Shown here in pieces: positions 26,192 to 27,700 of a DNA stretch of 27,700 nucleotides (position 1 is its first letter; every line of letters begins with the position of its first letter). Location: assembly GCA_049999765.1 (NCBI GenBank), contig JBNGIQ010004672.1:1-27700 (forward strand), written 5' to 3'. Position numbers and translations under genes: made by a program. Under the pieces are notes generated by a model. That model was not told where the DNA came from and ran no database searches. It saw only the letters and a program-made list of their open reading frames with translations. Source of the stretch: Phaeoceros laevis. Its lineage: Eukaryota > Anthocerotophyta > Anthocerotopsida > Notothyladales.

Positions 26192-27700
26192 ATGTTACGA
26201 CCGGTACGGGCATTATGGCTGGTGTGCCTGTTTGGACTGCTGGTCCAAGGATTAGCTCCCCACAACAATGGTGCTTCTGTCAGAGGTGAGAGCGTGGAAG
26301 AACTCATTTCGTTTGGCTTTGCTGTGAGTTCAGCAGAGGCAGCGCTGACTGCAATGCGTTGTGCAGCCGTAGGGATATGAGCGATGGGCACTCTAAGCAT
26401 AGGGTGGGTGTTTTGAAATGTGAAGCAGGTAGCAGGCGACTGTTGCAGGCGCCGGATTCAGTTCCTGCAGGAAGTCCTCCAGTGGGATCGGATGCTTCTC
26501 CACCTCCATCAAAGTCAAATGGGCCACCCGCTCCCTCCCCTACATTATCCCGAGATGTTCCTCCGCCTTCCACAGCTTCACCTCCTTCAGTCCCCCGTTC
26601 TCCTCCTCCTCCAGTTGCTCTGCTACCACCGGATGCTAGCCCTCCTCCTCCTCGTGAGGTAGCGCCACCCACCCCTGGCTCGCCTTCTTCTGATGCTCTC
26701 CCACCGCCTCCTGATACTGTACCTCCTACTCCTCCTTCCGACCCTCTGCCTCCACCGGAGAGCACCCCTGTGCCTCCTACTGCGACGCCATCGCCTCCTC
26801 CTCAACTTCCTACACCTCCTCCGGCTGAGATAACACCGCCCACCCCTGGCTCGCCTTCTTCGGATGCTCCACCTCCGCCTCCTCAGCTTCCTACACCTCC
26901 TCCAGCTGAGATAACACCACCCACCCCTGGCTCGCCTTCTTCGGATGCTCCACCTCCGCCTTCACCAGATATCACCCCTCCGACTCCTGGTTCCAATCCC
27001 CCTTCGCCACCAGAGAGCACCCCTTCGCCTCCTAGTTCCAATCCATCACCACCTCCTCAGGTATCGATTTCACCTCCTCGGAATGAGAACACACCACCTT
27101 CTCCGCTGGAGTCACCACCTGCTCCGCCCTCTGACCAGACTCCGCAGCTTGCTGCAATTGACCCTCCGCCTTCACCATCTCCTCCTATCACTGATCTGCC
27201 ACCTCCTACCGTGCCCCCCAGCTTCGTCCCGGCTGCTAACTCTCCTTCGCCCCCAGCTCCGCCTCCTCGTACTACATCCCCACCTTTGGAGCCACCAAAA
27301 ACTGGAGGTCCAGTAGGACAGGCTCCGGGGCAATCCAGCATCCCACCTTCACCTCCAGTTACCCCACCTTCTCCTAGAGTAGACCCTCCTGTATTGACCT
27401 CGTCTCCACCTGCACCTCCCCCAGAAGCTCCAACAACTCCGCCAATCGCGTCATCTCCCCCTGTCCCTCCTACGCAGCCTCCCACCACACCTCCCAGTGC
27501 TCCTTCGACACCTCCTGTCAACTCTTCTCCTCCGGCCCCTCCCGTTAGTCCTCCCTCCACACCTCCTAGTGCCCCTCCCATACCTCCTGTCAACTCTTCT
27601 CCTCCGGCCCCTCCCGTTAGTCCTCCCTCCACACCTCCTAGTGCCCCTCCCATACCTCCTGTCAACTCTTCTCCTCCGGCCCCTCCCGTTAGTCCTCCCT
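26192..27700 (+). CDS. Secreted proline-rich/extensin-like protein, 3' end outside window
   Basis: Exon 1 (26192-26285) encodes MLRPVRALWLVCLFGLLVQG, a clear signal peptide with a hydrophobic core at about residues 7-20. Donor GTGAGA at 26286 and acceptor GCAG at 26425-26428 join in phase 1, giving NNGASVRGSRRLLQAPD. Exon 2 then stays open from 26429 to the window edge (about 424 codons), so the gene is truncated. The product is Pro/Ser/Thr-rich, with SPPPP-like extensin motifs and AP, SP and TP dipeptides typical of hydroxylated and arabinogalactan-glycosylated wall proteins, plus NSS N-glycosylation sequons. Two internal repeat sets are present (81 bp and 72 bp). The part beyond the window decides its class: proline-rich extensin-like receptor kinase, class I formin, LRR-extensin or plain extensin/AGP. 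The signal peptide slightly favours the last three. Intron placement rests on frame and splice dinucleotides only. Confidence 0.75.
26797..26958 (+). repeat. 81-bp tandem duplication in the proline-rich coding region
   Basis: Units 26797-26877 and 26878-26958 differ at only a few third-codon positions. They encode the same 27 residues, beginning PPQLPTPPPAEITPPTPG. A partial related copy (PPTPGSPSSDA) occurs upstream at about 26664-26696. Confidence 0.88.
27511..27700 (+). repeat. 72-bp tandem repeat running off the window edge
   Basis: Near-identical 72-bp units start at 27511, 27583 and 27655; the last is cut by the window edge. Each encodes 24 residues including PPVNSSPPAPPVSPPSTPP. In-frame unit length allows copy number to change without breaking the protein. 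Confidence 0.9.

Noticed and set aside
27057-27665. A Gly-rich open frame on the minus strand, and another at 26304-26765
   Set aside because: These are the reverse complement of Pro-rich codons (CCN read as NGG); the + strand has a signal peptide and extensin motifs in a continuous frame.

Overview
The window is nuclear DNA from a land plant. It carries eight supportable protein-coding genes; seven are complete and one runs off the right edge. Spliceosomal introns with GT..AG ends, mostly 60-240 nt long, interrupt all but one of them. The set includes plant-type families: a JMJ14-like JmjC/FYRN/FYRC demethylase, a plastid-type diaminopimelate epimerase, an HR-like lesion-inducing membrane protein and an extensin-like wall protein. 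A CCDC61/VFL3 basal-body gene points to a plant with swimming sperm, so a bryophyte, lycophyte or fern rather than a flowering plant. The species cannot be read from the sequence. A run of 100 Ns marks a scaffold gap.

Layout. 1-2877: AT-rich repeats with the gap, then GC-richer non-coding DNA with a 28-bp tandem repeat. 2878-7906 (+): JMJ14-like histone demethylase, 11 exons. 8406-9104 (+): peptide-methionine sulfoxide reductase A, 3 exons. 9618-11963 (+): CCDC61/VFL3, one exon. 12685-14935 (-): diaminopimelate epimerase, 10 exons, convergent with CCDC61. 15093-17158 (+): 26S proteasome ATPase RPT6, 9 exons, divergent from the epimerase across about 157 bp. 17836-19213 (+): HR-like lesion-inducer family protein, 5 exons. 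19214-22080: intergenic, with an AT-rich block, a perfect foldback and direct repeats. 22081-24387 (+): protein tyrosine phosphatase, 8 exons in my preferred model. 24388-26191: GC-rich non-coding DNA with a nested hairpin. 26192-27700 (+): secreted proline-rich protein, 3' end missing.

The genes do not form a pathway. They are mostly housekeeping genes: chromatin, protein repair, centriole/basal body, lysine synthesis, proteasome, signalling and cell wall. I did not find a clearly new multi-gene system. The best second looks are the intronless CCDC61 gene with its expanded Ser-Pro-Arg region, the perfect 26-bp foldback at 20.1 kb, the repeats in the proline-rich gene, and the compact divergent epimerase/proteasome promoter with a telo-box. 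All exon borders were set by hand from reading frame, splice dinucleotides and remembered family conservation. No alignment or transcript data were available.
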